A stretch of 64,000 bases of DNA from Haliotis asinina (lineage: Eukaryota > Mollusca > Gastropoda > Lepetellida > Haliotidae): contig NC_090283.1 in assembly GCF_037392515.1 (NCBI RefSeq), forward strand, positions 28,474,249-28,538,248. Direction: 5' to 3'. This document shows positions 29,264-40,998 of this stretch, in pieces. The stretch's first letter is position 1, and each line of letters begins with the position of its first letter. The position numbers and the translations under genes are program-made. The notes below the pieces were generated by a model. It did not search any database and was not told the DNA's origin. It saw only the letters and a program-made list of their open reading frames with translations.

Positions 29264-32200
29264 ATGGCTGATTTCCCAAGCAAACTGCCTGTGGACAGAG
29301 GCTGGGCCTGGACTATAGTCATAGGTATGTTTTATATGTGTGTCTGTGTGTGTGCTGTCTTATGTACGAGTTCACCTTACCTTGTGTGTTGCAGTACTAC
29401 CAGTAAAGACAGATTAATTACTCATGTGAACAAGACTGGGGTTGACCAAGATATTCTATGGATTAATCTTCTTTTGTCTTTTCCACACAGCCTTTCAGAG
29501 TCATTACAGATCCCTTCATCAGGTGAACTGACTGCTGTTACTATGATGTTAACCCTGTGACGTCATAACTGTGTTATGTTATGTCATAGTGTCAGCTGTC
29601 TTCACATCTTGGTCGTCTGTAACAACTTCTAAATGTCGCTGATGACATCAAAACTGGAGTCCTTCTTTGAGCAGTATATATTCAAAATATCCAAGTGAAG
29701 TGTTATACCCCATAGTCATGTCTGAAGTCCATGGCCAGGGTTACAGTCCCAGATTACAATGAAGTGTTACACCCCATAGTCATATCTGAAGTGCATGGCC
29801 AGGGTTACAGTCCCAGATTACAATAAAGTGTTACATCCCATAGTCATGTCCGAAGTGCATGGCCAGGGTTACAGTCCCAGATTACAATGAAGTGTTACAT
29901 CCCATAGTCATGTCTGAAGTGCATGGCCAGGGTTACAGTCCCAGATTACAATGAAGTGTTACATCCCATAGTCATGTCTGAAGTCTATGGCCAGGGTTAC
30001 AGTCCCAGATTACAATGAAGTGTTACATCCCATAGTCATGTCCGAAGTCCATGGCAAGGGTTACAGTCCCAGATTACAATGAAGTGTTACATCCCATAGT
30101 CATGTCTGAAGTCTATGGCCAGGGTTACAGTCCCAGATTACACTGAAGTGTTACATCCCATAGTCATGTCTGAAGTGCATGGCCAGCGTTACAGTCCCAG
30201 ATTACAATGAAGTGTTACATCCCATAGTCATGTCCGAAGTGCATGGCCAGGGTTACAGTCCCAGATTACACTGAAGTGTTACATCCCATAGTCATGTCTG
30301 AAGTCCTTGGCCAGGGTTACAGTCCCAGATTACAATGAAGTGTTACATCCCATAGTCATGTCCGAAGTGCATGGCCAGGGTTACAGTCCCAGATTACAAT
30401 GAAGTGTTACATCCCATAGTCATGTCTGAAGTGCATGGCCAGGGTTACAGTCCCAGATTACAATGAAGTGTTACATCCCATAGTCATGTCTGAAGTCTAT
30501 GGCCAGGGTTACAGTCCCAGATTACAGTGTGTTTTGTGTTGCAGGCCACTTCATGAACCTGTTCTTCATGGTAGGCACGGCCAAGTCCATTGGGATTCTC
30601 CTGGAGGAGTTCCACATCCACTTTCAAGTTCCCATGGCTGTTGCAACCATGGTAATGAGTGTCACAGGCATCGTCTATGCTTTGGCTGGTAATGCATACA
30701 CTTACAAGAGTAGCTTGTGTAGTGAACACAGGCTTTCTACCTACAGACACAAGATCTCATTTCCAAATTTTCTTTTAAGATCTTTTGTTTTATCAAATGT
30801 TTTAACTAATAAGGGATAAAACTGATTATTTACCCTAATTATTGAAGCTTGTGACTTTAATTAATTTGTCAGGAAAATGCTATATGACAGACCTGCTTGA
30901 TAATGCTAGTGTCAGTTGTTTCTTGTATCAGAGGATGTAGGAGAGGACTCCTTGATTAGTCTAAGATGATGCAGCACAATTATTTGTTATGGAAATAAGG
31001 TTATCTTGTGCTCCTTGGAACATTTCTGAAAATGTTACAGTGTATTGAAAACTATTGGAAATAAGCTGTGTAATGTCTGTCTGCATAAATTACGCTAATA
31101 TTTATTTGAAAATTCAATTCATATTTGGTCTATATCATGCAAGTATGTGTCAATTTTTGTAAATACTCAGTAAGTGTGATCTTGGCAACTTGCAGTCTTT
31201 CTTATCACTTCTCATATTACAGATTACATATAAATAACAACCATGCAAAGCAACTTTCAAACCTTATTGTGTGTTTACAATATCCAGTTGAGTTTGAGTG
31301 AGGTTGGTTTATATGGTTACACACAGGATAATGGATACCCAGCTGAATTCATGACTCAGTGATCAAAAAAATTCTCTGTAGCTCTCCTAGCGAAACATTC
31401 CCAGTCCAGTCTTGTGTTGTAATTATATGCTTTTCTTCAGTGATTGAAAATGTGCTTTCTCAGGTGCATTGTGAGGACTGTGTTTTGATGTAAGAATAAC
31501 TGATGTGAACACAGAAGTGTCACTGACCAGTGAACAAGATAGGGTCTTCATGGAGCATGGTGAATGAGCTGGCTAAGGCACCAGGCTAGTGATCCATCGA
31601 GGTTAAGGTGTAGGGATCGAGCCCACCTGTGACCGGGTGTAAAAACCTTGGAGTGCAGACTCTTTCAGTGATGTCACACCCCCTAGTGTACAGTACACAA
31701 CCCTGTGCACTTAAAAGAACCTACGAATCCATTGGTATATGACCAGATGGTGGCCACATGAATATGTGCAAACACCTACATGCAGTGACTGTGTGTCCCT
31801 GTCCACCCAGATGTTAATGGGTACCTCTTTAGGATGAGAGAGTCTCAGTCAACTGCCAAGTGGCAACAAGAGTTGTATACTCCCCAGAGAGTTGAGATTA
31901 AATTACGATGTACTGTTGAGATTGACATCCAGTGATCGAGGGAAAAATACCAGCGCCTTCAGCATGCACTAGTGCGTGGATATGTGTGCTATATAAATAT
32001 CCTATATCCTATCCTATATTATCTTCATCTGGTGTACATGTAAATACATCATTTTCAGGGTTTATGTCTGATTGGTGTTTGTTGTTGAAACAGATGAGAA
32101 CCTAAACAAGTTTGTACACTTACTTTGTGTCATGTGAGAAGACTTGTAACATGTGCATGTGACACCTTGTGTGACAGTTTCTGTAGTATTCACTAGTCAT

Positions 32201-35177
32201 TGTATTTCAACTGAAACCAGAGCAGTAGTTGATCAATAACCACTGGGCTAGGACATGTTCTTGGGAGATAAACTCCTTGCAATCTACCAGTTATGAACAT
32301 AAGTGTGTCACTGATTCATTCCTCACAGTTATGGATCCTAAAGTTAGGTAGAATATGCCAGTAACTGCTCGTTTGTCTTACAGCACCCATCAGCCTCTTG
32401 CTGGGGGAACAGTTCTCAGAGCGTCGAGTCATCATGGTCAGCGGAGTTGTGGCCCTTTTTATGATGGCGTTGAGCAGTCTGCTGGTGAACATGGTGTTTG
32501 TCATTGTGTTGTTTGGTGTCGGCTTTGGTGAGTTTGCAGGTGCCCCATCCTCAATACAAGGGATAATCCTGATAATGGGAGTAATACTGGGTCCATTCAC
32601 CTAACATGAACTTGATAAATAAACAGACTTTTTACTATGTAGGGCTATATGTTCCATATAGTTTTTCGTATTTATCACTCCAGTTTTTATCCTCTTCAGT
32701 GTCACTGAATTCATGTCTGCACTACATTGTAAATTCTGTATCAGAGGATGTAGGAGATTGTAATGTGTAATATCTGATTGCAATGTAGAACTGCTGGATA
32801 ATGCTGATGCCAGCTGTTTCTTGTACTCATAAGGCTATGTACTTCTTGCAGGGCTGGGAAATGCTGCCATCTACGGAAATGGCTTGATTTTACTTGGCCA
32901 GTATTTCAAGAAACGGCGATCATTGGCTAATGGCTTAGCACTATCTGGGTCAAGCATTGGCCAGTTTGTACTTCCCCCTGTCATACAGTTCTTCTTGGAA
33001 ACCTACTCACTAGGTGGCACTGTACTGTTGATCAGCGGACTCTACTTTCATGTAACACTGTTTGCATCTCTCTTCCGCCCAGTTTCTTTCTACCAGACGG
33101 ATTCACAGATTGATGAAGACAAATTTGTTGATACAATTGAAATAGGGAAATTACAGAATTGTGATGTTCATGAGAATACTAAAATGGTCACAATCAATGG
33201 AGAGGCTGGTGTAGAGAATCTGAGCGAAGAGGAGTTCAGTGAAGTGCATGCAGTGATGGCGAGTACTGGGAGCATATACCTTGGCTCAGTCACAAGTCTT
33301 GAAGACATGACCACAGAGCATAATGCCAGCCGTATCTACAAAGACCAAACAAAAGTTTCCAAAAATATTGCTTCAGTACTAAGAAAAATGTTCGATTTTT
33401 CTGTTCTCAAAAACTATGTTTGTGTCCTTTATGTAATTGTGAGTTTCTTTGCATTTTTGGGACATTTTAATTTTGTGTTGTTTCTACCATCCTATGCTTT
33501 AACCAAGGGCATAACAAAGTACAACAAGGCGATTTTGGTGTCTATTTGTGGACTGTGTGACTTGGCTGGACGGGTCCTCTTTGGCTTTCTGGGAGATCTG
33601 AATATAATCCAGAGATACAAGATGAAAAGTATTTGTCTGATACTCCTGGGACTAAACACAGCAATGTTTATCTTTGCTGACACATTTGCATGGATTGCTG
33701 TTCATTCTGCTTTGTATGGATTTTTCGGTGGAGGCTATGTGGGGATGATAGCTGTGGTGCTGATAGACCTTGTGGGTCTGGAGGAGATGTCCCGTGTCCT
33801 GGGAGTTGTCTTGCTGGTGCAGGGGATTGGAGCTGCCACAGGACAGCCATTGCTGGGTATGTCAGGGCACTTATAGCTTGTTATGTCCCTTCCAGGTAGT
33901 CCTAGCATGATGTGTCTCTGTTAGGTGGTTCTCACATGATATGTCCCTTCATAGTAGTCACAGCTTGTCCCAGTCGGGGAGTCCTAGATTGATGTGTCCC
34001 ATCTGGGTAGTCCTATCTTGGTATGTCCCTTGAGGGTATTCCTAGTTTGATATGTACCTGCAGGGTAGTTCTAGATAGATGTGTCCGTGTTTGGTAGTCC
34101 TTGCTTGATATGTCCCTGTTGGGTAGTCCCAGCTTGATGTGTCCCTGTTTGGTAGTCCTAGCTTGATATGTCCCTGTTGGGTAGTCCTAGCTTGATATGT
34201 CGCTGTTTGGTAGTCCTAGCTTGATATGTCCCTGTTGGGTAGTCCTAGCTTGATATGTCCCTGTTGGGTAGTCCTAGCTTGATATGTCCTTGTTGAGTAG
34301 TCCTAGCTTGATATGTCCCTGTTGAGTAGTCCTAGCTTGATATGTCCCTGTTGGGTAGTCCTAGCTTGATATGTCCCTTTAGGGTAGTCCTAAGTTGATA
34401 TGTTCCTTTAGGGTAGTCCTAGCTTGATGTGTCCCTTTAGGGTAGTCCTAGCTTGATATGTCCATTTAGGGTAGTCCTAAGTTGATATGTTCCTTTAGGG
34501 TAGTCCTAGCTTGATGTGTCCCTGTTAGGTAGTCCTAGCTTGATGTGTCCCTTTAGGGTAGTCCTAAGTTGATATGTTCCTTTAGGGTAGTCCTAGCTTG
34601 ATGTGTCCCTTTAGGGTAGTCCTAAGTTGATATGTTCCTTTAGGGTAGTCCTAGCTTGATGTGTCCCTTTAGGGTAGTCCTAAGTTGATATGTTCCTTTA
34701 GGATAGTCCTAGCTTGATGTGTCCCTGTTGGGTATTCCTAGCTTGTTATGTCCCTGCAGGGTAGTCCTAACATGGCATGTCCCTTGAGGGTAATCCCAGT
34801 TTGATATGTCCCTGTGGGGTAGTCCTAGTATGATATGTCCCTGCAGGGTAGTGCTAGGTTGATATTCAAGTATGATATGTCCCTGCAGGGTAGTGCTAGG
34901 TTGATATTCAAGTCACCACAGGACAAATTTTGTGATGGCTGCGATATAGCTGGAATATTGCTGAGTGTGACGTACAGCTAAACTTACTCACTCACAAGAA
35001 GTAAGACTATGTGAATTGACATTTGCAGGTTTGATAAAGGACATGACTGGTGAGTACGACATTGTTATCTACATCTGCGCCTCCTGCTGCCTCATCAGTG
35101 GTGTTCTTCTACTGTGCTGGCCTCTGGTTAGACGCCTCGAAAAACAAAGGCAGAAACACACGGATACTACAACATAG
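29264..35177 (+). CDS. Monocarboxylate-transporter-like protein, gene 1 (SLC16/MFS)
   Basis: Five coding exons with GT/AG junctions: 29,264-29,324, 30,545-30,688, 32,384-32,527, 32,852-33,856 and 35,029-35,177. They join in phase 1 at every intron to give 500 aa. A 5' UTR acceptor probably lies at 29,216 (TTTGTTTTTGCAG). The protein opens with VDRGWAWTIVIGHFMNLFF, matching the conserved [D/E]G-x-W-x-W N-terminal MCT motif before TM1. The second MCT signature after TM4 is YFKKRRSLANGLALSGSS (residues about 134-151). A charged cytoplasmic loop (about 200-290) separates TM1-6 from TM7-12, as usual. MCT-type proteins move monocarboxylates or related small solutes across the plasma membrane, often with protons; the substrate here is unknown. 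AATAAA signals occur at 35,344 and 35,353. Introns 1 and 4 hold large minisatellites. Confidence 0.87.
29697..30527 (+). repeat. 64-bp minisatellite in intron 1 of gene 1
   Basis: About 13 head-to-tail copies of a 64-bp unit (GAAGTGTTACATCCCATAGT then CATGTCTGAAGTGCATGGCC then AGGGTTACAGTCCCAGATTA). Copies differ at only a few sites. The last copy ends about 17 bp before the exon 2 acceptor, so the array reaches into the branch-point region. Confidence 0.95.
31560..32015 (+). repeat. Long tRNA-related SINE in intron 2
   Basis: Begins with a tRNA-like part (GAATGAGCTGGCTAAGGCAC, A-box type; GGGATCGAGCCCACC, B-box type), continues with GTAAAAACCTTGGAGTGCAG and a long central body (CTGTCCACCCAGATGTTAAT), and ends with GTGCTATATAAATATCC and TATCC repeats. 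The layout is that of a molluscan SINE of about 450 bp in sense orientation to the host gene. Confidence 0.7.
33890..34915 (+). repeat. 29-bp minisatellite in intron 4 of gene 1
   Basis: About 34 copies of a 29-bp unit, consensus GGTAGTCCTAGCTTGATATG followed by TCCCTGTTG or TCCCTTTAG. It begins about 35 bp after the donor of exon 4. Two variant classes (CTGTTGG and CTTTAGG) cluster in different parts of the array. Confidence 0.95.
34916..34998 (-). repeat. Haliotis-type repeat fragment
   Basis: GATATAGCTGGAATATTGCT, GAGTGTGACG and TTACTCACTCAC: the reversed 5' end of the common dispersed repeat, just upstream of the exon 5 acceptor. Confidence 0.65.
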
Positions 35178-35754
35178 CATGCTGGAGGGCAAGATGGAGA
35201 GTAAAGAAACATGCTGCCCACCAGTAGAAGGTCACATCAAGCTAACCTTTAAGTGACCTATGACTGCCCAATCAGATGTGAGAGATTGAATAGATTTAAC
35301 CAATCAGACAACAATTACTATTAGGGTTCAGTGGGAGTTACAAAATAAATCAAATAAAAACAGTAAATGAAAATCTGCATAAAGCCCAGATATTTGAGCT
35401 GTAGTAAATACACTTGGAGGTTTCTGATGACATAGTTACTATTAGCCTGTGTTTCTGCAAGATGACATACTGGAATACTGACAAAAATGCTATTTCAGCA
35501 CTTGTTTGCTTGCTATTGAGAATAGTAATGAAAAAATGTGTTTGGGTTGTATATTCCAGAAGGAAATACAGTCACTTACTGTAAGTTCATGGAGAATTTC
35601 TTACTTTTGGAACTGGCCATGTGTCAGTGTGTTAATATCTGAAGACACTACAGTTGATATTTTTTTCTATATTTATTTATAACATTTGAAGCATAATCAT
35701 TTGCAAGAAATACATGTACAGAGAAAATGCATGCATGACACTGACAAAATTTAA

Positions 35755-36540
35755 GGTCAGTGAACATGACAAGTGTTTGTTCTTGACATAGACCAGACTT
35801 GACATCAGGTAACATGTCAAGTTTTTGTTCTTGACATAGACCAGACTTGACATCAGGTAACATGACAAGTGTTTGTTCTTGACATAGACCAGACTTGACA
35901 TCAGGTAACATGACAAGTGTTTGTTCTTGACATAGACCAGACTTGACATCAGGTAACATGACAAGTGTTTGTTCTTGACATAGACCAGACTTGACATCAG
36001 GTAACATGACAAGTGTTTGTTCTTGACATAGACCAGACTTGACATCAGGTAACATGACAAGTGTTTGTTCTTGACATAGACCAGACTTGACATCAGGTAA
36101 CATGACAAGTTTTTGTTCTTGACATGGACCTGATTTGAGTTTGGTGTGCATGACAAGTGTTTGTCCTTAACATGGACAAAATATGACGTGAGTGTGCATG
36201 ACAAGTGTTTGTCCTGGTACTTAAGTAGGTGGCTACAAGACAAATTTTGTTGAGTGCAATCACCTGTGTTATATTTTCAACAAATGGACCTGGTTTGAGG
36301 TTCTGTGTGCATGACAAGTGTTTGTCCTTGAAATGAACAAGATATGAGATGGGGGTGCATGACAAATGTTTGTCCTTGACATGGACAAAATGTGATTTTG
36401 GTGTGCATTACAAGTGCTTGTCCTTGACATGGACAAGATGTGATGTTGATGTGCATGACAGGTGCTTGTCCTTAACATGGACAAGATATGACATCAGGGT
36501 GCATGAGAAGTATTCGTCCTTGAAATGAACAAGATATGTT
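35755..36540 (-). repeat. 48-bp minisatellite downstream of gene 1
   Basis: About eight nearly identical 48-bp copies at 35,755-36,130 (ACATGACAAGTGTTTGTTCT then TGACATAGACCAGACTTGAC), continuing as degenerate copies to about 36,540. The minus strand is open in more than one frame across it, giving repetitive peptides that I regard as artefacts. Confidence 0.93.
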
Positions 36541-36719
36541 ATCTGTGCACTGCATTATTTCACTGGTAAAATATCTTTTAGTTGAAAACCAATGGTCAAG
36601 TGCAAACTATGTTGGTACAGATATGTTCTAGCAGTTATTTGAAAATGCAGTCTCCTGTTCTGTCAGATTTTTTTATGTTTTGTTTTTATTCATACTTTAT
36701 GTTGCATAGTCTATTTTTC

Positions 36720-37078
36720 TTCAGACTGTATGTTGTGTAGCTGATTGTTGTTCAGACTGTATGTTGTGTAGCTGATTGTTGTTCAGACTGTTGTGTTGCT
36801 GATTGTTGTTCAGACTGAATGTTATTCAGATGGTGTGTTGTGTAGCTAGTCTTTATTCAGACTATAGGTGATGGTTGTTCAGAGTGTGAGTTGTGTAGCT
36901 GATTGCTATTCAGTATGTATGTTGTGTAAAAGATGTTTTTCAGTGTATATGTTGTGTAATCCATGGTTATTCAGTGTGTATTTTGTGTTGATGATTGATA
37001 CTCAGCGTGCATGTTGTGTGGCTGATTGTTGTTCAGTATGTATGTTGTGTAGCTGATTGATGCTCAGAGTGTAGGTTG
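36720..37078 (+). repeat. 31-bp minisatellite
   Basis: Imperfect copies of a 31-bp unit (TTCAGACTGTATGTTGTGTA then GCTGATTGTTG), progressively degenerate toward the 3' end. Confidence 0.88.
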
Positions 37079-39728
37079 TGAAGGTGGGGATACAGTGCCT
37101 AGATCATAATATTACCAGACCTTGAGAGTAGCCACAGGACAGAGGATTTACTTTTATCTGGGGGTATGATACAGTTTTTATGGAGGGATACAATCTCTTT
37201 TTAACAAGTTTTAGATATATCTTTGTTTCATTATACTTTGAAATGATATATTTGTTGTTTGTTATATTAATCAAAGTGTCTAGGAAAACATTGTGATTTT
37301 GTTGGTAATATAAATATTTCAAAATATATTTCAGTATTTCCGAAGAGAATAAAATCATAACATTCGCAAAAATGAAAAAAAAAATGAAATGTGAAAGAGC
37401 ATTCTCTTACCACAGAGGTTACTCAAATCATATCTTTCCATGTTACAGAAAAATGACATCATATGTAGAAAATATAGTCTATAATCATACAGGTAAGGCA
37501 TGTTCATAATTTATGGGGGAGGATGGTTGGGGATGATGATAATTTTAATTTTGTTCTTTGAAGGTGGGGAGTTCACTTACTTGTTCATGAATTGTATTTG
37601 GGGAGGGGCATTGTACATGCTACTCCATAAAAATCACCATCGCCTATGCCCCCTGCCATAAGCAATGAACCGTTCCATACAGCAGTGAACATCAACATGG
37701 AAGGTCTTGTCAAAATCTAATCTACCTCAGCTTAAAGTATGGTTTCCTACTTTGAAACACAGTTCCTGGTTGTTGGTATGCATGATTATTAGAGAAAATG
37801 GGTTCAAGGAACAGAAATACCTCAAGGGAATATAAAGTAGGAAGTTCATATTGTGAAGTTATGGTCCATAGAAATAGAATATATGTTCTTTTATTGTTTA
37901 TCTTACTGGTTGATTTCATGTGGACATACATGGTGTACCTTATGCCTGTAACGCTGGTCCCAAATGACAATCATTACTCAGCACATATATATACAGCTTT
38001 GTTGGTCTATATATGGTTATGTATGTAGATGTATATTTTAAATCACCTATAACTTTACACGCAATATATTTTTGTAACTGTTATTGTCATGGCTCAGCTC
38101 TGTCAATAAAGAGTTTTTCCTCATCACTAATGTAGCCGGAATTTATTGTTTGTATGTGATAATTAAAGATAAATGTTCCTAAGAAAGGTAGAATCTGGGC
38201 GGGCATTATCCCGCTGCAAATGGGGCCCTGTATTTGCACAGATAGTTGCGCGTAATCTCGAAAGATGACCTCACATGAGCTTAGGCTGTTCAACCATTGC
38301 ACAGTTTTTGGACAGGCAGGAAAACTCGAGTTTGGCTGAAACGTTCACCTGGACGCCACCAGACATCTGTACTAATGTCCGAACTAGAACATCGGTTTAC
38401 AGTTTACTGACTGTTTGTTCCATTCATGCTTACAGCTGCCATATAGCTGGAACATTGCTGAGTGCGGCGTAAGACAAACTCAAACTCATGCTTACAAGAT
38501 ACTCAGGGTGCGTAGACGATTTACAGGGTTGGCATTGTGTAAGCTTGGAGAGATGCGTTGTATGTGCATTTGTCTGTAAGCACTCATTGTGTAGTGTTTA
38601 AGTTAGAAAGACACCAGTGAGAGTATTATGCTCAAAGTCACCTTCAAACAAAGAAATTGTTGCAGGCGCTGCTATCCCGTGTTCTCATGTCGTGAAAAGT
38701 GATTTCTTTGTATGTTACCATGAGCTTACGCATTTTGTCTTTACTCTGTTTTGACGATTCCAGTGTTGACACTGATAAAGAATCTCGACACCTATGAAAG
38801 CAGATCAGTTGTCAATAACAACTGATTAGTATCTGTCTGGAAATACGTAAGCACGTCGAGAGGAAGATTGTTCATTGACTCTCACCAAGACTGCAGGTCT
38901 TTATACATTACCTACCTCATCAACATCTCGCAGGTTAAATGCAGTAAGGTGTATAAGACTATCCGTTTGGATTAGCCTAATGAAAATGTTTTAATCAGCA
39001 ACATTAGTATTTTCAATGTTGAAGTGAGAGGAAAACTTTCGTATATCATAAAAAGAGAAACCAAAATTTGGCTATGCATATTGCGCCTACGTGGCGGAAA
39101 AATCCTCGTCTGAATCACTTGGCAGTACTACCCCATTGCCGAGATCATCACAAATATTCGTGTTTGAAATGTTTAATATGAGTAAATTTGATGGACTGGA
39201 TGTATGCTGTATGAAATGTCCCCTTACATCGATATGATTCTTACGACATGACAAAAGTATACCACCACGTACTTACACATACGTTATAATATGTCATACA
39301 TTCATTCCTAAGTCTGAAGACAGCTTGGATAATAAGTGTTTCACAGAATGAACGTATCCGAGAGGCGCTGAGACATCGTGCTTGTCAGTATGCTGCCTGA
39401 CGCTCGTCACCAAGGGGACCATACTAGACCTGGGCATCTCCGTCAGTGTACTGATGAACTCGGCATCTCGCTGGGCCAACACTAAGTAACTGATTTGTTT
39501 GAGTGACATTCTAGAAGTTGCTGGTATGGAGATGACACAACTTTATGGATGATCAACTTATTGTTATCCCTCCGACATGTCATGCAGGGGGATATAGTCG
39601 ACGCCTCGTCTGTCTGTCCATCCGCCCGTAATCATTTTGTTTCCGGATCAAAACACAAAATCGGTTCAATATTGTTTGAACAAAACTGATAGATATAACA
39701 ATCCGAACCTATGGTTGTTCCTTTTGCA

Positions 39729-39759
<31 letters not shown>

Positions 39760-40132
39760 TATCCATGGAACGTTTTGGTTCTAGTCTAGTGGAGGTATGA
39801 GATAATGGTAATGGTATGAGGACCTATACCGAAACGTCGCCATTGTTGAAACAAGGGAGATCATCATCCATGAAGTTGTGTTACCTCTAAATAATTGGTT
39901 TGTGTTCGGACAAGTAAAACCGTAGACATTTGTGCGACGCTGCTTGAGTGAAAACATCCTCAACGCCACGGTAAAGGGCTCTTCAGTCTAAAGAAGCTGA
40001 TTGTGTTTTAATTAAGTATGTGATCCTATTACCTCATTGGGTTCAACTTTACAAACTCGCGTGACTCAACTGGGTCATTAACCCATTAACTCGGATAACT
40101 GGTTCGGCACGGTCTTAACATGATTATTGATG
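37079..40132. other. Intergenic region between genes 1 and 2
   Basis: No gene recognised. It contains a reversed Haliotis-type repeat end at about 38,430-38,490 (GCCATATAGCTGGAACATTG, GAGTGCGGCGTAAGACAAAC) and a GATT microsatellite at 39,729-39,759. Confidence 0.45.
39729..39759. repeat. (GATT)n microsatellite
   Basis: Seven uninterrupted copies of TGAT. Confidence 0.9.
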
Positions 40133-40430
40133 ACTGTGTGGGGCGATGGGGTAGCCTAGTGGTTAACGCTTTCGCTTGTCACGCCGAACACATGGGTTCG
40201 ATTCCCAACATGGGTACAGTGTCCCCCGCCGTGATAAAAGTGGAATATTGCTAAAGGCGGTGTAAAACCAAATTCATTCAGACTGTGTGGGGCGATGGGG
40301 TAGCCTAGTGGTTAACGCTTTCGCTTGTCACGCCGAACACCCGGGTTCGATTCTCAACATGGGTACAGTGTCCCCCGCCGTGATAAAAGTGGAATATTGC
40401 TAAAGGCGGTGTAAAACCAAATTCATTCAG
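40133..40430 (+). repeat. Two tandem copies of a tRNA-derived SINE
   Basis: Two head-to-tail 149-bp copies (40,133-40,281 and 40,282-40,430), nearly identical. Each has GGGTAGCCTAGTGGTTAACG (A box), GGGTTCGATTC (B box) 45-50 bp later, CATGGGTACAGTGTCCCCCG, and the tail GGCGGTGTAAAACCAAATTC. The tRNA-like part is a head, not a functional tRNA gene. Confidence 0.85.
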
Positions 40431-40998
40431 TCACTCATGCACACTGTGTATTGTGCGAATGTTTCACTATTTGAAACTACGCAATACATCGTTTCTGTCT
40501 GCCCTAACTTAATCATTAACGTACAAATAGGTTTTTATACTCTCACTTTATTACCTAATTACATCTTATCTGAACATAGTGTTTCTTTGTTAAGCATCTT
40601 TTACCGTACATGTGAACATTCTTTATTTCAACCCACTTAGACATTGCACCTCGCACAGTTACAGAAGCTCAGCAACTGTGCATGTTGATAAAACATTATG
40701 AATAACAGATACGTATTGTTTATGCCACTGTTATTATTGATAGTCACATCTGAAAATGAAATACGGCGAATGAAACCGGTTCTAGGCAGATCTGCCTGGT
40801 CTGGTGCCATACCCTGCTACGGATGTCGCTGTAAACAAATGCATGACCACTCCTGGAGGTCGGCAGGTCGAAACAAGAACATGCTCGTGATACATTACTG
40901 AGACTTAATACATTAGATAATAGACTTGTGATTTTTGAGAATACTAATTCATATGCACTATCACAGCTCTGTATAACAATTACTTTCAAACTAAAACC

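Noticed and set aside
35648-36484. Repetitive minus-strand proteins over the 48-bp array
   Set aside because: More than one frame is open through the same repeat; peptides are pure repeat translations without conserved features.
40133-40430. Two tRNA genes in tandem
   Set aside because: Same reason: SINE heads with the typical non-tRNA body and tail.
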